From Brettanomyces bruxellensis (lineage: Eukaryota; Ascomycota; Pichiomycetes; Pichiales; Pichiaceae): DNA of 64,000 bases. Position numbers and translations under genes: made by a program. The notes under the pieces are model-generated. The model did not search any database and had not been told where the DNA came from. It worked only from the letters and a program-made list of their open reading frames with translations. The stretch lies in NCBI RefSeq assembly GCF_011074885.1, contig NC_054683.1, positions 372,001-436,000 of the forward strand, read 5' to 3'. Positions 20,368-30,960 of this stretch are shown here, one piece after another; position 1 is the first letter of the stretch, and each line of letters starts with the position of its first letter.

Positions 20368-22017
20368 TCATGCTGTTTCACGGAAGGGCACACGCAAAGA
20401 CTGACTTATTTCTGGATAGTAGTTTGTCATCTTGACGAAATAAGCATGATAATCCTGGTCGAATTTTTCGGGTTGAATACATAGTGCAATCAGGAATGTT
20501 ATGAATCCGGAGTTAATTGTGTTGAGAGTAATAGAGGTGATGAAGTATGCCAAGAGGATCTGAAGGACAAAGCCTGCGATCATAAACTCAGGTGCAACGT
20601 CTGTGTACTTTTGGAATGCATATATGAGGGTCATAAACACGGAGGAGCTCAAAATACAGTTGAGAATAGCGTAGAAGCTTAATGTGGCACCAATAAGACA
20701 GTCGTTGATCAAAATGAACATACCCTTGTACTTGAAGATCTCAAAAGTGTCTTTGGCTGACTTTAGGTAGTCTTCTCCGTAAAGAGCAAGATACGAATAT
20801 GCATATTGGTTGAACCACTTAATCCAATATTCAGCCTCGGAGAAGAAGAAGTCAAACAACAAAAGAAGAGTGCTCAAGCAGCAGTAAACAAGACTGTTCA
20901 TTCCATCATCATCATTGTCGTCATCCGATCTTCCCATTCTTCTCTCATCTAATTTTGCCCTGAGAAGGTTTAAAATCTGCCGGACAACCTTGATAAGCGA
21001 CACGATAAGTGATCCAAAGCAAATACTGCCAAAGCAATATGTGATACCTCTTTTAAATGCACTAAGTGCAGGATGGAGAGGTTTAAGCGCCGACTTTTCA
21101 AAGAAATACCATGATCCGTACACACCACTCGTTGTGACATGCACGAGATTCTTGATAACCTCAAAAGCATAGTAGCCAACAAACATTATGAAAAGGTAAA
21201 CGGCCCACGAAAGATTGGAAACTGAGGATTGGTCGTTGTTTCCATCACTAACAGAGAAGGTACTGTTGTCAACAGCCATTCTGTCGCTCAATATAATTGC
21301 AGACATAGCAAGGTAGATAATTCCGAACAATCCAGATGTGAGGGCACCAAGAAATGAGATCAAAATGGTGGATGGATGCAGTCTCATCACAGAAATGACA
21401 ATTTTCAACATTAATGAAGTGAAGCTGAGCTTTGAATAGTTTTGGTAGATGAACATCAACGAAAACCCACCAAATGCAAGCATTAAAAGTCCACCCATCT
21501 GAGATCCAGTGGCTAGAAGTGCAAATCCTGCACTAAACAAGGTAAATGGAATTAGGAAATAGCCCAAAAACACAAAAAACATCGGGAAGCCGTATGCAAT
21601 CAGAAGAGAAAGCATCGAACATAATATTGGCACACCAATTGTAGCTAGTATAAGCAGTAGTAAATCCCTGTTGTTCCTCCTGGATGTTTTTGAAAGGCTC
21701 TGGATGTCGCCTTGTGTGAAAATAGTGCGGAATGTGGCAGAAAAGGACTCTCCAGAATTTCTCAATGTAAGGTCTCTAAAACAGTAAAATGTGAGCAATG
21801 CAAAGGCAGCCAAGACGAATATAAAGACTACTGTAAACGCCTTATCGTTGTATTTAGGCGATTCAATCTTGAACGACTCCTCAAACGAGTTTGAATCGGT
21901 TGGAATTTTGGGCTTTTCAAAGTCATAATCTGGTGTGTAATCTGGAGGAAGATCAGCTCCATCCCCATCTTCGGGTAATCTTACAGATCTATATGCCGGA
22001 GGTTGGTCTGTGGGCAT
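20368..22017 (-). CDS. PNS1: Choline-transporter-like protein Pns1 (CTL/SLC44 family)
   Basis: Plasma-membrane multi-span protein of the CTL/SLC44 family; yeast Pns1 has no proven choline transport. The 549 residues begin with an acidic Pro/Tyr-rich cytosolic tail (DQPPAYRSVRLPEDGDG, PPDYTPDYDF), which carries PPxY-like motifs suited to Rsp5-type ubiquitin ligases (inference). About ten membrane spans follow, from AFTVVFIFVLAAFALLTFYC on. Family landmarks: SWAVYLFIMFVGYYAFEVIKNLVHVT, SGVYGSWYF, AFKRGITYCFGSICFGSLIV, YAYSYLALYGEDYLKSAKDTF. The C-terminal region YPEISQSLRVPFRETA is cytosolic. Intact. Start chosen at the only Met before the tail. Confidence 0.93.
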   Translation of the reverse strand: MPTDQPPAYRSVRLPEDGDGADLPPDYTPDYDFEKPKIPTDSNSFEESFKIESPKYNDKAFTVVFIFVLAAFALLTFYCFRDLTLRNSGESFSATFRTIFTQGDIQSLSKTSRRNNRDLLLLILATIGVPILCSMLSLLIAYGFPMFFVFLGYFLIPFTLFSAGFALLATGSQMGGLLMLAFGGFSLMFIYQNYSKLSFTSLMLKIVISVMRLHPSTILISFLGALTSGLFGIIYLAMSAIILSDRMAVDNSTFSVSDGNNDQSSVSNLSWAVYLFIMFVGYYAFEVIKNLVHVTTSGVYGSWYFFEKSALKPLHPALSAFKRGITYCFGSICFGSLIVSLIKVVRQILNLLRAKLDERRMGRSDDDNDDDGMNSLVYCCLSTLLLLFDFFFSEAEYWIKWFNQYAYSYLALYGEDYLKSAKDTFEIFKYKGMFILINDCLIGATLSFYAILNCILSSSVFMTLIYAFQKYTDVAPEFMIAGFVLQILLAYFITSITLNTINSGFITFLIALCIQPEKFDQDYHAYFVKMTNYYPEISQSLRVPFRETA

Positions 22018-22975
22018 TTTTTGTATGAATTGATATGTTTTCTTGAAAACTAAAGTTGTTTTTACAGGGGTTTTAAAGAATAGATTAGTTGTTGTTACGG
22101 TAATGTATTCAAGATAAGCTTATTAGCGATAAGCAGGGCCCAAAAACAAAAACAAAAAAAAAAAAGGCAAACTAATAAATTCGAATTCCTGGCTATGCGT
22201 TTTATGAGGCCAGCGAGGCTTTCACAAAAAAGGTCTCATTCAATGTATGGTGTAAGGATGCTGATCAGACACCGTGTGATTATGTGTAACGAGCTTTTAA
22301 GAGATGTACTGGGTCTATTGTCATAATTACTCGAATAAATGTCAATTAATTGACTACCTATGCTTCGCAGCCATGGTTGCTAAGCTACAAAAAATTGGAC
22401 AAGTTACCGAAGCCACCATATTGTGTATTTGGAGTTTCTGCTTCAAATATGGAGTAATTTGAGAATGATAAATGGATTATAAATTCCGTTGATGGCCAAT
22501 ATTGCAATGATGATTTCTTATACTCCATGTCATCAGCCATCTGGGCAATATTTCAACGTCCCAATGGTACTGCTTTCTCTGTAGTGAGGTCGACTCTGAT
22601 ATTAAAAGCAATAATTTTAATATATTTGACAGCATTACTACACACGCCCCCACAATAATTCATGCTAGTAACAATTGCAATTGCATCAATCGGGCTTATT
22701 TCCCCAAACAAGGTGAGTGGAGTTGCTAATTCCGACTAAAAAAAATATCGTACGAGTAGAAAACGTTGTCTAAAGATAGGCGTGGACAATAGGAATAGAA
22801 GTTGGTGGAAATTTTCGTGTGATATAATTATGCGGCGTGCATGCCCTCGGGAGTCCGTTGATTATTTAAGCGGGGAAGTTTCCACTTTTTTATTACTCTT
22901 TATTTCCAGTGTTTGTTTTGATTTAAAGCATAGATCAATTAAGAGCGTGTTGTATCTACAGGTAATTATAGAAAA
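22018..22975. other. Divergent promoter region PNS1/aldo-keto reductase
   Basis: About 960 bases between divergent genes. No gene. An A-rich tract at 22142-22164 lies on the PNS1 side. The last 100 bases before 22976 are the reductase leader. Confidence 0.45.
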
Positions 22976-23950
22976 ATGACAAAGCTTGTTACACTTAACA
23001 ACGGAATTAAAATCCCCCAGATTGGATTTGGATGCTGGAAAGTGCCAAACGAAATTTGTGCCGATCAGATTTATCAGGCTATAAAATCTGGTTACAGGCT
23101 TTTTGATGGAGCTACAGATTACGGAAATGAGAAGGAGGTTGGTCAGGGGATCAAAAGGGCCATCACAGATGGAATTGTCAAAAGAGAGGATCTCACTATT
23201 GTGTCGAAGCTTTGGAACTCATATCATTCGCCAAAGAATGTGAAACTTGTTGTAAAGAAGATTCTTGGTGATTTGGGCTTGGACTATTTGGATGTGCTCT
23301 ACATGCATTTCCCAATTGCTCAAAAATTCGTTGAAATCGACCAGAAGTATCCACCAGGTTTTTATTGTGGAGAACAAGGCTGGGATTTTGAAGACGTTCC
23401 AATATCAGTCACATGGAGTGCGATGGAGGATTTAGTGCATGCTGGATTAGTTAAATCGATTGGAATTTCGAACTTCACGGGTGCATTGATCCAGGATCTT
23501 CTCAGGGGCTGCCGGATTAGGCCTCAATTACTCCAAATTGAGCACCATCCATACCTCGTTCAGAAGAATTTGATTAAGTGGGTCCAGGCACAGGGAATAG
23601 TTGTGGTTGCCTATTCATCTTTTGGTCCGCAGTCGTTTATTGAGCTTAACAGTAAGACAGCCCAGGACACTCCACCTCTTTTCACCCATCCAACCATTAA
23701 AAAGATTGCTGCTGCACATAGTGCTTCGACTGCACAAATTCTTCTAAGATGGGCAACGCAGAATGACATTTGCATTATCCCAAAGTCTTCCAAGAAGGAA
23801 CGGCTTCTGGAAAATCTGCAATCGGACTCCTTTGACTTGACGGATGAGGAATTGGCGGAAATAGACCATTTGGACCAGAATTTGAGATTCAACGATCCTT
23901 GGGATTGGGTTCAGGGAGATATCAAGAAGAAAATTCCAACTTTCCTATGA
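22976..23950 (+). CDS. XYL1: NAD(P)H-dependent D-xylose reductase-type aldo-keto reductase
   Basis: AKR2B-type reductase: D-xylose to xylitol in the first step of xylose use, also active on other aldoses and aldehydes. The 324 residues show the full family pattern: [20 protein letters not shown], then [19 protein letters not shown] (catalytic Asp and Tyr), [11 protein letters not shown] (catalytic Lys), [10 protein letters not shown] (His), [27 protein letters not shown], and the C-terminal RFNDPWDWV signature specific to yeast xylose reductases. The coenzyme-binding motif reads [14 protein letters not shown], where many relatives have IPKSN in place of IPKSS; this affects the 2'-phosphate/NAD(H) pocket region, so cofactor preference is uncertain. 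Intact. 284 bases before NIT3. Confidence 0.9.
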   Translation: MTKLVTLNNGIKIPQIGFGCWKVPNEICADQIYQAIKSGYRLFDGATDYGNEKEVGQGIKRAITDGIVKREDLTIVSKLWNSYHSPKNVKLVVKKILGDLGLDYLDVLYMHFPIAQKFVEIDQKYPPGFYCGEQGWDFEDVPISVTWSAMEDLVHAGLVKSIGISNFTGALIQDLLRGCRIRPQLLQIEHHPYLVQKNLIKWVQAQGIVVVAYSSFGPQSFIELNSKTAQDTPPLFTHPTIKKIAAAHSASTAQILLRWATQNDICIIPKSSKKERLLENLQSDSFDLTDEELAEIDHLDQNLRFNDPWDWVQGDIKKKIPTFL

Positions 23951-24234
23951 TATAGGTCTTTCCTGGCTGCATTTACATGCTTTTTTATTATGGTACGGTT
24001 TTCTTTTATTTACTTAAATTGAATAAGTTTTTACGGATGCTCTTCGACTAAGTAGTAAATTGATTGCGCTTTTTTTTCCTCTATGGAGCGAAAATAGGTT
24101 TTTTAATTTAAGCGTACGGGAAAGAAAGTGAGGACGAAATTTCCAGATCTTATCGTTCTTCATTTTCCTTTTCTTGTTTTTCGTTTCATTTATTGCTTCC
24201 CGACTATCATATTTTTTCCTTCCCTCCCTAATTC

Positions 24235-25119
24235 ATGTCCCCCATCATGACTGCAATTGCCAAGAATATCAAGGTGGCCCTCCTCCAGTTTTATGCCGGT
24301 GCAAATAAGGCCGAAAACATCAAGAAAGCCACAGACTTTGCCACAAAAGCTCTAAAGCAACATCCAGATTTGGACCTTTTAGTTCTTCCCGAGTGCTTCA
24401 ACTCTCCATATGCCGTCGACCAGTTCAGGAAGTACTCCGAGTCGATTCCGGACGGCGAGACAACTAAGGCATTGTCGCAGTTTGCCAAAGAACATGGCGT
24501 TAATGTTATCGGAGGCTCATTTCCAGAGCTAGGAGATGACGGAAATGTGTACAACACGTCGCTTTCATTCGACAAAACGGGCAAAATCGTTGCCAAGCAT
24601 CGTAAGGTGCATCTCTTTGACATAGATATACCGGGAAAGATGACATTTAAGGAGTCCAGCTCACTCCATTCGGGAAATAAAGCCACCGTTTTCGATTTGC
24701 CTGGTTTGGGCAGGTTTGGCTTGGCTATTTGCTACGATATCCGGTTCCCAGAACTAGCTATGATTGCATCGAGGTCTGGTGCAGGGATTATGTGCTATCC
24801 AGGAGCATTTAATACTGTAACCGGTCCTCGTTTTTGGACTAAGTTTGGTGTTGCAAGAGCCATCGATAACCAGGCTTACGTCATCCTCTGCTCACCTGCC
24901 AGAAACCCTAACGGTGGTTATCAGGCATATGGCCATTCCATGGTGGTTGATCCAAATGGTGATGTTGTTGTTGAGGCCGGCCATAATGAGCAAATTGTTT
25001 ATGCTGAGCTTGATCCTTCAGTTGAAAAAGATGCCAGAACTGCCATTCCTCTATCAACCCAGCGGAGATTCGATATATACCACGATGTTTCCGTGGATGC
25101 AAAGAAGGGTGCTTTGTGA
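24235..25119 (+). CDS. NIT3: Nit3 omega-amidase/nitrilase-family hydrolase
   Basis: Carbon-nitrogen hydrolase of the Nit2(mammal)/Nit3(yeast) omega-amidase group, hydrolysing alpha-ketoglutaramate and alpha-ketosuccinamate. In 294 residues the catalytic triad is visible: Glu53 in VLPECFNSPYAVDQFRKYSE, Lys124 in KHRKVHLFDIDIPGK and Cys166 in AICYDIRFPELA. FNTVTGPRFWTKFGVARAID and YGHSMVVDPNGDVVVEAG follow as in the yeast protein, and LSTQRRFDIYHDV ends it. Either the first ATG or the second (MTAIAKNIKVA) could be used; the latter gives the more usual length. Intact. Confidence 0.93.
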   Translation: MSPIMTAIAKNIKVALLQFYAGANKAENIKKATDFATKALKQHPDLDLLVLPECFNSPYAVDQFRKYSESIPDGETTKALSQFAKEHGVNVIGGSFPELGDDGNVYNTSLSFDKTGKIVAKHRKVHLFDIDIPGKMTFKESSSLHSGNKATVFDLPGLGRFGLAICYDIRFPELAMIASRSGAGIMCYPGAFNTVTGPRFWTKFGVARAIDNQAYVILCSPARNPNGGYQAYGHSMVVDPNGDVVVEAGHNEQIVYAELDPSVEKDARTAIPLSTQRRFDIYHDVSVDAKKGAL

Positions 25120-25434
25120 TTTTCTTCTTTCTGCCTAGTTTTTTTTGTATATTTATAGGATGCTAGTCATCCCTGGTAATGCAGATATAGTAGTACACTT
25201 ACTTAGAAGTGTTGTAGCTTACGTAACGCCCCTATATCCGCCTCGGGGTTTTTGCCTGATGGAGCAGTTTCCGTTGTTTTTTTCATTTTTTTTTCAGAGT
25301 TCGTCTTGGTATTATTAGACCAAGTCCGTCGGATATAAATTGCACCGGCTTTGTGTCTTTTTCACCTAAGAAAATGAAACTTTTTTGACACCTTCTGCCA
25401 GAAATCAAGAGTGAAATAACTGGAAATCAGCAGC
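25120..25434. other. Intergenic between NIT3 and AIM32
   Basis: NIT3 3' flank and AIM32 promoter; contains T-rich tracts (25283-25294). No gene in 315 bases. Confidence 0.4.
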
Positions 25435-26289
25435 ATGGCATTCGGCGCTCTTTTTTCCAGGTTATTCTCTTGTACAACCAAGGCAGATAGCACTTCTCTT
25501 TCGGGAAAGTACAAGTTTGTGCATTGTCCGAAACCGGTAAAAGACACCGGTTGCACGTACTGTGAGATTCCGCAGTTTCCAATTTCGCATCAGATCGATC
25601 ATAAGAGGAAACTGCGAAATAGCACAGTTGCCCTTTATAAACATGTATTGCTTCTAAGCGGATTTCCAGATCATCAAAGTTGGCCGAGGAGGTTTGAGTT
25701 GAGTCCCGGACATGTGATATCGGATTTAACGACTCTCAAAAGGAAGTTCACAGACAGATACCACCCATCTCTAGTGAGTATGACGTCACTCCAAGAGGAG
25801 AGCATGATTCCCGGGTTTGATTTTGCTCATTCCGCATTGCTTGGTTTATATCCCGACGGTTTGGCGGTTGAGGTTCCGACCCGTCGGTTGCAAGAGTTTG
25901 TGATTGCTTATCTTGCCGGAGAGCCGGTTGATCCGGCGGAAAAGGAGCGGCAGGAGGAACTTAGGTCCAGTTTTCAGAGTCTTGAGTTGAAGAAAGACTG
26001 CATTCTTATGTGTGGACACGCGAAGCGAGATATCAGATGTGGAACCATAGGTCCGTTAGTCATGGCTGAGTTCAAGAAGGCGTTTGAGATGAATCGAATA
26101 CCTGAAGAAAGCGCGACATTAGGTTATATATCACATGTTGGTGGCCACGCTTTTGCGGGCAATGTTTTGGTGTTTAAGAAGAATGGTGATGTAATATGGT
26201 ACGGAAGAGTTGAGCCGAAGCATGTCCAGGGAATAGTGGAGAAAACTGTTTTGGGGAGTGAGATAATTGAGGAGTTATATAGGGGGTAG
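25435..26289 (+). CDS. AIM32: Thioredoxin-like [2Fe-2S] ferredoxin, Aim32 family
   Basis: Sucrase/ferredoxin-like family with a C-terminal thioredoxin-like ferredoxin fold; yeast Aim32 is mitochondrial and takes part in redox quality control. The 284 residues begin MAFGALFSRLFSCTT, a plausible presequence. The N-terminal half has KFVHCPKPVKDTGCTYCEIP (Cys cluster) and HVLLLSGFPDHQSWPRRFEL. The C-terminal domain has LKKDCILMCGHAKRDIRCG (Cys ligands CxxxC-like spacing), ATLGYISHVGGHAFAGNVLV (His pair) and IWYGRVEPKHVQGIVEKTV, the core signature of the family. Intact; a little shorter than S. cerevisiae Aim32 (311). Confidence 0.88.
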   Translation: MAFGALFSRLFSCTTKADSTSLSGKYKFVHCPKPVKDTGCTYCEIPQFPISHQIDHKRKLRNSTVALYKHVLLLSGFPDHQSWPRRFELSPGHVISDLTTLKRKFTDRYHPSLVSMTSLQEESMIPGFDFAHSALLGLYPDGLAVEVPTRRLQEFVIAYLAGEPVDPAEKERQEELRSSFQSLELKKDCILMCGHAKRDIRCGTIGPLVMAEFKKAFEMNRIPEESATLGYISHVGGHAFAGNVLVFKKNGDVIWYGRVEPKHVQGIVEKTVLGSEIIEELYRG

Positions 26290-26712
26290 GCATTGATGTG
26301 TTTTGCAGCATTTACAGTACTATTGTTTCAATGTATTTATTGCTTGCGAGAGTTTTATTTAAGGTATTTAATACAAGTCATGTTTTATTGCAGAGATAAT
26401 GTACTGAATACATGTGCGTGTGATTTGTTTTCGGGTGTTGGTTGAGTTGATGCGGGTTGTTGGATCAGCGTGGGATGCATGAATTATTCTGAGCTAACGT
26501 GTTACTTGGAGTAGAGAAGGGGTGTATGTAGTTCCATTACGGGCTTAGTTGTACAGAATGTACCGTACTTGCGGACAAAGAATCGAACCACATCATGTGT
26601 CAATTGGCTCAGAGAGCATCGCATACCTCAGCGAATTCAACTACAATAAAGCTCAAACAATACATTGCATTAAAGTATTCATCTATGGCAAACAGCAGCC
26701 AATTGGTAGTGC
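26290..26712. other. Intergenic between convergent AIM32 and LYS2
   Basis: Convergent 3' flanks, 423 bases. No gene; short frames at 26549-26848 run into the LYS2 3' end on the opposite strand and are chance. Confidence 0.45.
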
Positions 26713-29700
26713 TTATTTGGCAGCACTGCTTCTCTTGCCCACACCCTGGTGGATCAACTTCAAAGACTCGGCAGAGACTTCGACATCAGGCAAAGCAAGC
26801 TTTCCGTGGGAAGCAGGTGGAGGGAGGAAGCCAATCTTGACGAGGTAGCTGATGTAGACACCCATAATCTTCAAGTTGACGCCTGCACCGGCAGAGTAAT
26901 CGGCGGAATCGGCGTTCCAGAACTGGTCCTCCTTCAAGGCAGCAACAGCATTCGAATCGTCTAGCTGGGGAGCCATGGAGTCGGCAGGAAGATCACCCAA
27001 AACGATGTGGAGAACAGGGAAGAGTGCACTGTCAGAGTGGCCGTCCGTGATGACATATTTCTCAAGACACTCCTTCCACTGCTGGTAGTCGAGTCCCGAG
27101 ACATCGTAGCCGTACTGGGCGGGAGATGAGAGCATCTGCTGGAATGGAATCCGGGGATGTCCCGTGACCTGGACAACGGCCAAACTGGTCTCGCCCCGGG
27201 GTTTTGGAGGGTGGAGAGCAGAGGCAACAACGACCCGAGCGACGTGGTCGACGGGGACGGTGTTTACAGGGTTGTCGATTTTCGGATAGCGGCCCAGTTG
27301 CATGCAACCCTTGAGCATCCGGAGCAAGAAGTCGTCTCTGTTGGCGGCCCCCGAGAACGAGCAGCCCTGGATGTATCCCGGGCGGATAATCGAGCCCCGG
27401 AGGCCCCTTTCGCCCGCCCGGCGAATCACATACTCGGCAGACCACTTGGACTGGCCGTAACCGTTGGAAAGTCCGGTCGAGGATCCAAGCAGATCGTCTT
27501 CCTCGGGAATTCCGGCCTTCCCGGCGGCCACGAGCTCGGCCGAGAGCTTGTTGTAGTGCGGAACATCAAGCGTGGAGGTCGTTGACACAAACGCAAAGGT
27601 CTTGGGCTTGCCGTGTGCAGCGAGGTTGAGCACGTTGATCGCAGAGATCACATTCGAGTCCCGGAGCTGCGAGTATGGGTACACCCAGTGCACGAGGGCC
27701 GCATTGTGGATGATGGTGTCGATCGTCTCCGTGAGCTCTCTGTAGTCCTTGGAGGCCATGCCTAGCTGAGGCTTCGAGAAGTCGGCCAACACGATTGTGA
27801 TCCGGCTCCTCCAGGCCTCCTGCCATATGCCGTAGGCCGTGGCACTCCTCACGAGCCTCTCCATGCCCTCCTCCGGGTTCGCAGCATGCCTCACGTGGGC
27901 GTAAATGTGGATGTCGAGCTTGCCAACCCGGCTCAAGAGCTCCCTGATGATGAACGGGCCGAGGAATCCCGTGCACCCGGTCAAGAACACGTTGATGGGC
28001 TGCGTCTTGTCAAGCGTGTACCGCGTGGCGTAGGCAGGCATCAACATGGTCTTGGCGAGGTTGACCGCATCCCCGTAGTAGTCTGGGGCCCCTGAGTCCG
28101 CGGAGTCGGCCGGGTGCTCGTCGGCACCTTGTCGGTCCGTGCCCGGCTGCTGCTCGGCACGAAGTCGGCTCACTTCGGCAGCAAACCGGCTGATCGTCGG
28201 GTGGTGGAAGATGGCCCCGAGCGGCACCTGCACGCCGAGCTTCTTCCTCAACGCGAAAATCATCCGCGTGGCGAGAATCGAGTGCCCGCCTAGGTCGAAG
28301 AACGAGTCGTCCGGGTAGACTGCGGCGGGCCGGTTAGGGAGAACATCAAGCCACAAGTCCCTGATCTGGGCCTCGTCCGCGGTGAATTCCGCAGCCTCCT
28401 TCTGGTCCTGCTCCACAAGCTTGGCAACCTGTGCGAGCTGCTCCTGCGAAGGGTACGGAAGCTTCTGCTTGTCGATCTTGCCGTTCGGGTTCAACTGCAA
28501 CCGGGCCATCGGGATGATCAACGTTGGAACCGCGTAGTTGGCCAAACGCTTCTGCAAGTGTGCACGCAACGCCTCGATCAGGGGCCTGTACTCGACGAGT
28601 CCCTTGACGATCGGGTCGGCAATCGACTTCACCTGCTCGTCGTCCGTCACCCTGTACTGGGCAAGCTCGGGCACCTGCTTAGGCACCACGAACGACACCA
28701 AGGTCCGCTCCTTGTTCTTGTCGAGCCGGACCAAGGTCACGTTCTGCCTGACGAGCGGGAAACGCGAGATGTGCGTGTCAATTTCGCCCAACTCGATACG
28801 GAAGCCTCTGATCTTCACCTGGTCGTCCGCCCGGCCGCAACACTCGCAATTTCCGTCCGGAAGATACCGGCCAAGGTCCCCAGTCCGGTACATTCTGTCC
28901 CTGGGGCCCTTCCAGAACTTTCTCCAGGGCTCGCCGTGGTCCAACTGCCGGTCCCTGGCCTCGAACTCGCCACCGTCCGTGAACCAGTTGCCCAAGAACT
29001 TCTTCTTGTTCATCTCCGGAAGCCCGCGGTAGCCCTCGGCCAAACCGCCCGCACGCACGTAGATCTCGCCCACTTCACCCACGCCGCACGTTTCCGACGG
29101 CTCGTCCCGGTTCACCACCACCAACTGCACGTTCTGCATGCCGGAACCCGCCGGAATCACGTCCTTCTGAGCCTCGAGAAACATGCTGTCTGCACTCCGG
29201 CTTGGAATCTCGAAATACGAAACTGCACGCTGCGTTTCCGTCGTGCCGTACATATTGACGATTGCACAGTTGCCGGCCAACGTCTGCAACCGGAAACAAT
29301 CCCGCTTGGTGAGGATGTCGCCGACGAAGAATGCGTGGTGCAAGGATGGGATCTCCGCAGTCGCATCTGCCGACAAAAGCTGGCCCATCGCCGGTGTAAG
29401 GTGCGTAACGGTGGCCCCATGCTCGGACATCCACTCTGCAAGCTGGCCCGGCGTTCCGATGTCGTCAGCCGTCGGAACCAAGAGCTTGGCACCGAGGAAA
29501 AGCGGCGTGAACATGTCTCGCTGAATCGGGTCGTGTGCGATACCGGAAAGCATCGTGAACCGGTCTTTTTCCGAGAGCCCGAACTGCCGGGCCATCCATG
29601 GGAAGTAGTACGCGAGCGAGAAGTGCCGGCCAAGCACACCTTTGGGCACACCTTCCGAGCCAGATGTGAAGGAAAGTGTTGGTGCCGAGTCTGGGCCCAC

Positions 29701-30960
29701 CAAGACGTTTGGTCTGCTGGATTTTTCTGCGTAGAATGGCTCCAAGACGTTTTCTGCACCCTCCTCCTCCTTGCTGCTGCCCCTGCTGCCCACAATCGTG
29801 CCATCATCCTGCAAATCGAGCCCGTCAATGCGTGCCACAACGTGCAACTCGTTTGAAATGTAGTCCTCGACCAACCGGTTGATCACACCGGCTTTGCGGA
29901 TCACTATGATACCCCTTGGGTCGGCCACGCGAAGATAGATGTTTTGCCGGGCTGGTGGATAAGCCGGGTCGATCACTGAGAATGCTGCACCCGCCTTCAA
30001 CACTCCCATGACTGCCACAACCAAGTCCACCCCTCTGTATGCGTATATCGTCACAATATCGCCCCTCTTGATACCATTTGCAATCAAGTAATGGGCCACA
30101 ACGTTCGAAGTCTGGTCAATCTGCCGGTAGTTGAATGTTCTGCCGTGCGAATCTGCATCCAGCTTCGATGCTGTCTCCACAACACACTCCCTTTCCGGGA
30201 ATTTCGCTGCATTATCACTGAAGATATCCTGGATGGCTCCCCGGAAGTTGCTGAAGTCTAGATCCCGCTTTGGGTCTGGAAGCACCTTCTGCTGCGTCTC
30301 CGTCACAAGCGAGATACTCGAAACAGCCTCGTCCGCATTCTTGGCAACACTCTGTCTGACTTTCGCAAACTGCTCCGTGAAAATCTCCATCCGGGACTTC
30401 TTGTAGAGAAGCGAGTTGTATAGCACGTCGATCGACCCGTCCCTCACGTCGAAGTACAAGGCGACGTCCCGCCTCGATCCAGCGGCAACTGACTCTGTCA
30501 ATGCCCTGTGTAATCCATCTGATGACGAATGTTCAAACGACACTGTAAACAATGCTGGTGGCTTCTCTAGGCCCTTTTTCTCCTGTAAAAACTTTGCGAT
30601 TTCATCCAAGGGCACGACTTTCTCGCTCAGCTCCTTGTAGGTCTTCGCAACTTGCGCACGCAAACCTGAAAATGTAATCTTTGGGTCGTCCAACGTGAGT
30701 GTCAACACAAATGGTTGCTGTTTTGCATTGTTGGTAGCAATAGTGATTAATTCATCCCCGGAAAGACGGCGAACCAAAAGTGCGAACACTGCCAAATCAG
30801 TGATAAACTCATCCTCGCTTGCTGTTGTGCCAGAAATAGGCCCGATCTTAGTGCTAGCCTCGGTACTTTTACCATTTGCTGGTCTGTTAAAATCTGCAGG
30901 TAGCTCATTAAGAGTTGGTGACTCTAAACGGTCGCCCCAGAATTGCAAAAGATCCGACAT
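26713..30960 (-). CDS. LYS2: Alpha-aminoadipate reductase Lys2
   Basis: Large NRPS-like enzyme of the fungal lysine pathway. It adenylates alpha-aminoadipate, loads it on a carrier domain and reduces the thioester with NADPH to the semialdehyde; it needs Lys5 for phosphopantetheine. 1415 residues (yeast 1392). Order: degenerate condensation-like N-terminus (1-240); adenylation domain about 250-830 with TSGSEGVPKGVLGRHFS (near 435), YGTTETQRAVSYFEIPSR, YRTGDLGRYLPDGNCECCGR and DDQVKIRGFRIELGEIDTH; carrier domain FFDLGGHSILATRM with the pantetheine Ser near 888; reductase domain with NAD(P)-binding VFLTGCTGFLGPFIIREL near 995 and the active-site NGYGQSKWSAEYV (Tyr/Lys) near 1170. Intact. It is notably GC-rich in codon third positions compared with neighbours, which creates a 432-residue chance frame on the plus strand. 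Convergent with AIM32, divergent from NOT3/5. Confidence 0.97.
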   Translation of the reverse strand: MSDLLQFWGDRLESPTLNELPADFNRPANGKSTEASTKIGPISGTTASEDEFITDLAVFALLVRRLSGDELITIATNNAKQQPFVLTLTLDDPKITFSGLRAQVAKTYKELSEKVVPLDEIAKFLQEKKGLEKPPALFTVSFEHSSSDGLHRALTESVAAGSRRDVALYFDVRDGSIDVLYNSLLYKKSRMEIFTEQFAKVRQSVAKNADEAVSSISLVTETQQKVLPDPKRDLDFSNFRGAIQDIFSDNAAKFPERECVVETASKLDADSHGRTFNYRQIDQTSNVVAHYLIANGIKRGDIVTIYAYRGVDLVVAVMGVLKAGAAFSVIDPAYPPARQNIYLRVADPRGIIVIRKAGVINRLVEDYISNELHVVARIDGLDLQDDGTIVGSRGSSKEEEGAENVLEPFYAEKSSRPNVLVGPDSAPTLSFTSGSEGVPKGVLGRHFSLAYYFPWMARQFGLSEKDRFTMLSGIAHDPIQRDMFTPLFLGAKLLVPTADDIGTPGQLAEWMSEHGATVTHLTPAMGQLLSADATAEIPSLHHAFFVGDILTKRDCFRLQTLAGNCAIVNMYGTTETQRAVSYFEIPSRSADSMFLEAQKDVIPAGSGMQNVQLVVVNRDEPSETCGVGEVGEIYVRAGGLAEGYRGLPEMNKKKFLGNWFTDGGEFEARDRQLDHGEPWRKFWKGPRDRMYRTGDLGRYLPDGNCECCGRADDQVKIRGFRIELGEIDTHISRFPLVRQNVTLVRLDKNKERTLVSFVVPKQVPELAQYRVTDDEQVKSIADPIVKGLVEYRPLIEALRAHLQKRLANYAVPTLIIPMARLQLNPNGKIDKQKLPYPSQEQLAQVAKLVEQDQKEAAEFTADEAQIRDLWLDVLPNRPAAVYPDDSFFDLGGHSILATRMIFALRKKLGVQVPLGAIFHHPTISRFAAEVSRLRAEQQPGTDRQGADEHPADSADSGAPDYYGDAVNLAKTMLMPAYATRYTLDKTQPINVFLTGCTGFLGPFIIRELLSRVGKLDIHIYAHVRHAANPEEGMERLVRSATAYGIWQEAWRSRITIVLADFSKPQLGMASKDYRELTETIDTIIHNAALVHWVYPYSQLRDSNVISAINVLNLAAHGKPKTFAFVSTTSTLDVPHYNKLSAELVAAGKAGIPEEDDLLGSSTGLSNGYGQSKWSAEYVIRRAGERGLRGSIIRPGYIQGCSFSGAANRDDFLLRMLKGCMQLGRYPKIDNPVNTVPVDHVARVVVASALHPPKPRGETSLAVVQVTGHPRIPFQQMLSSPAQYGYDVSGLDYQQWKECLEKYVITDGHSDSALFPVLHIVLGDLPADSMAPQLDDSNAVAALKEDQFWNADSADYSAGAGVNLKIMGVYISYLVKIGFLPPPASHGKLALPDVEVSAESLKLIHQGVGKRSSAAK

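Noticed and set aside
28558..29856. 432-codon open frame on the plus strand
   Set aside because: Lies fully antisense to the conserved adenylation domain of LYS2 and arises from its GC-rich third positions; Arg/His/Val/Leu-biased composition, no domain.
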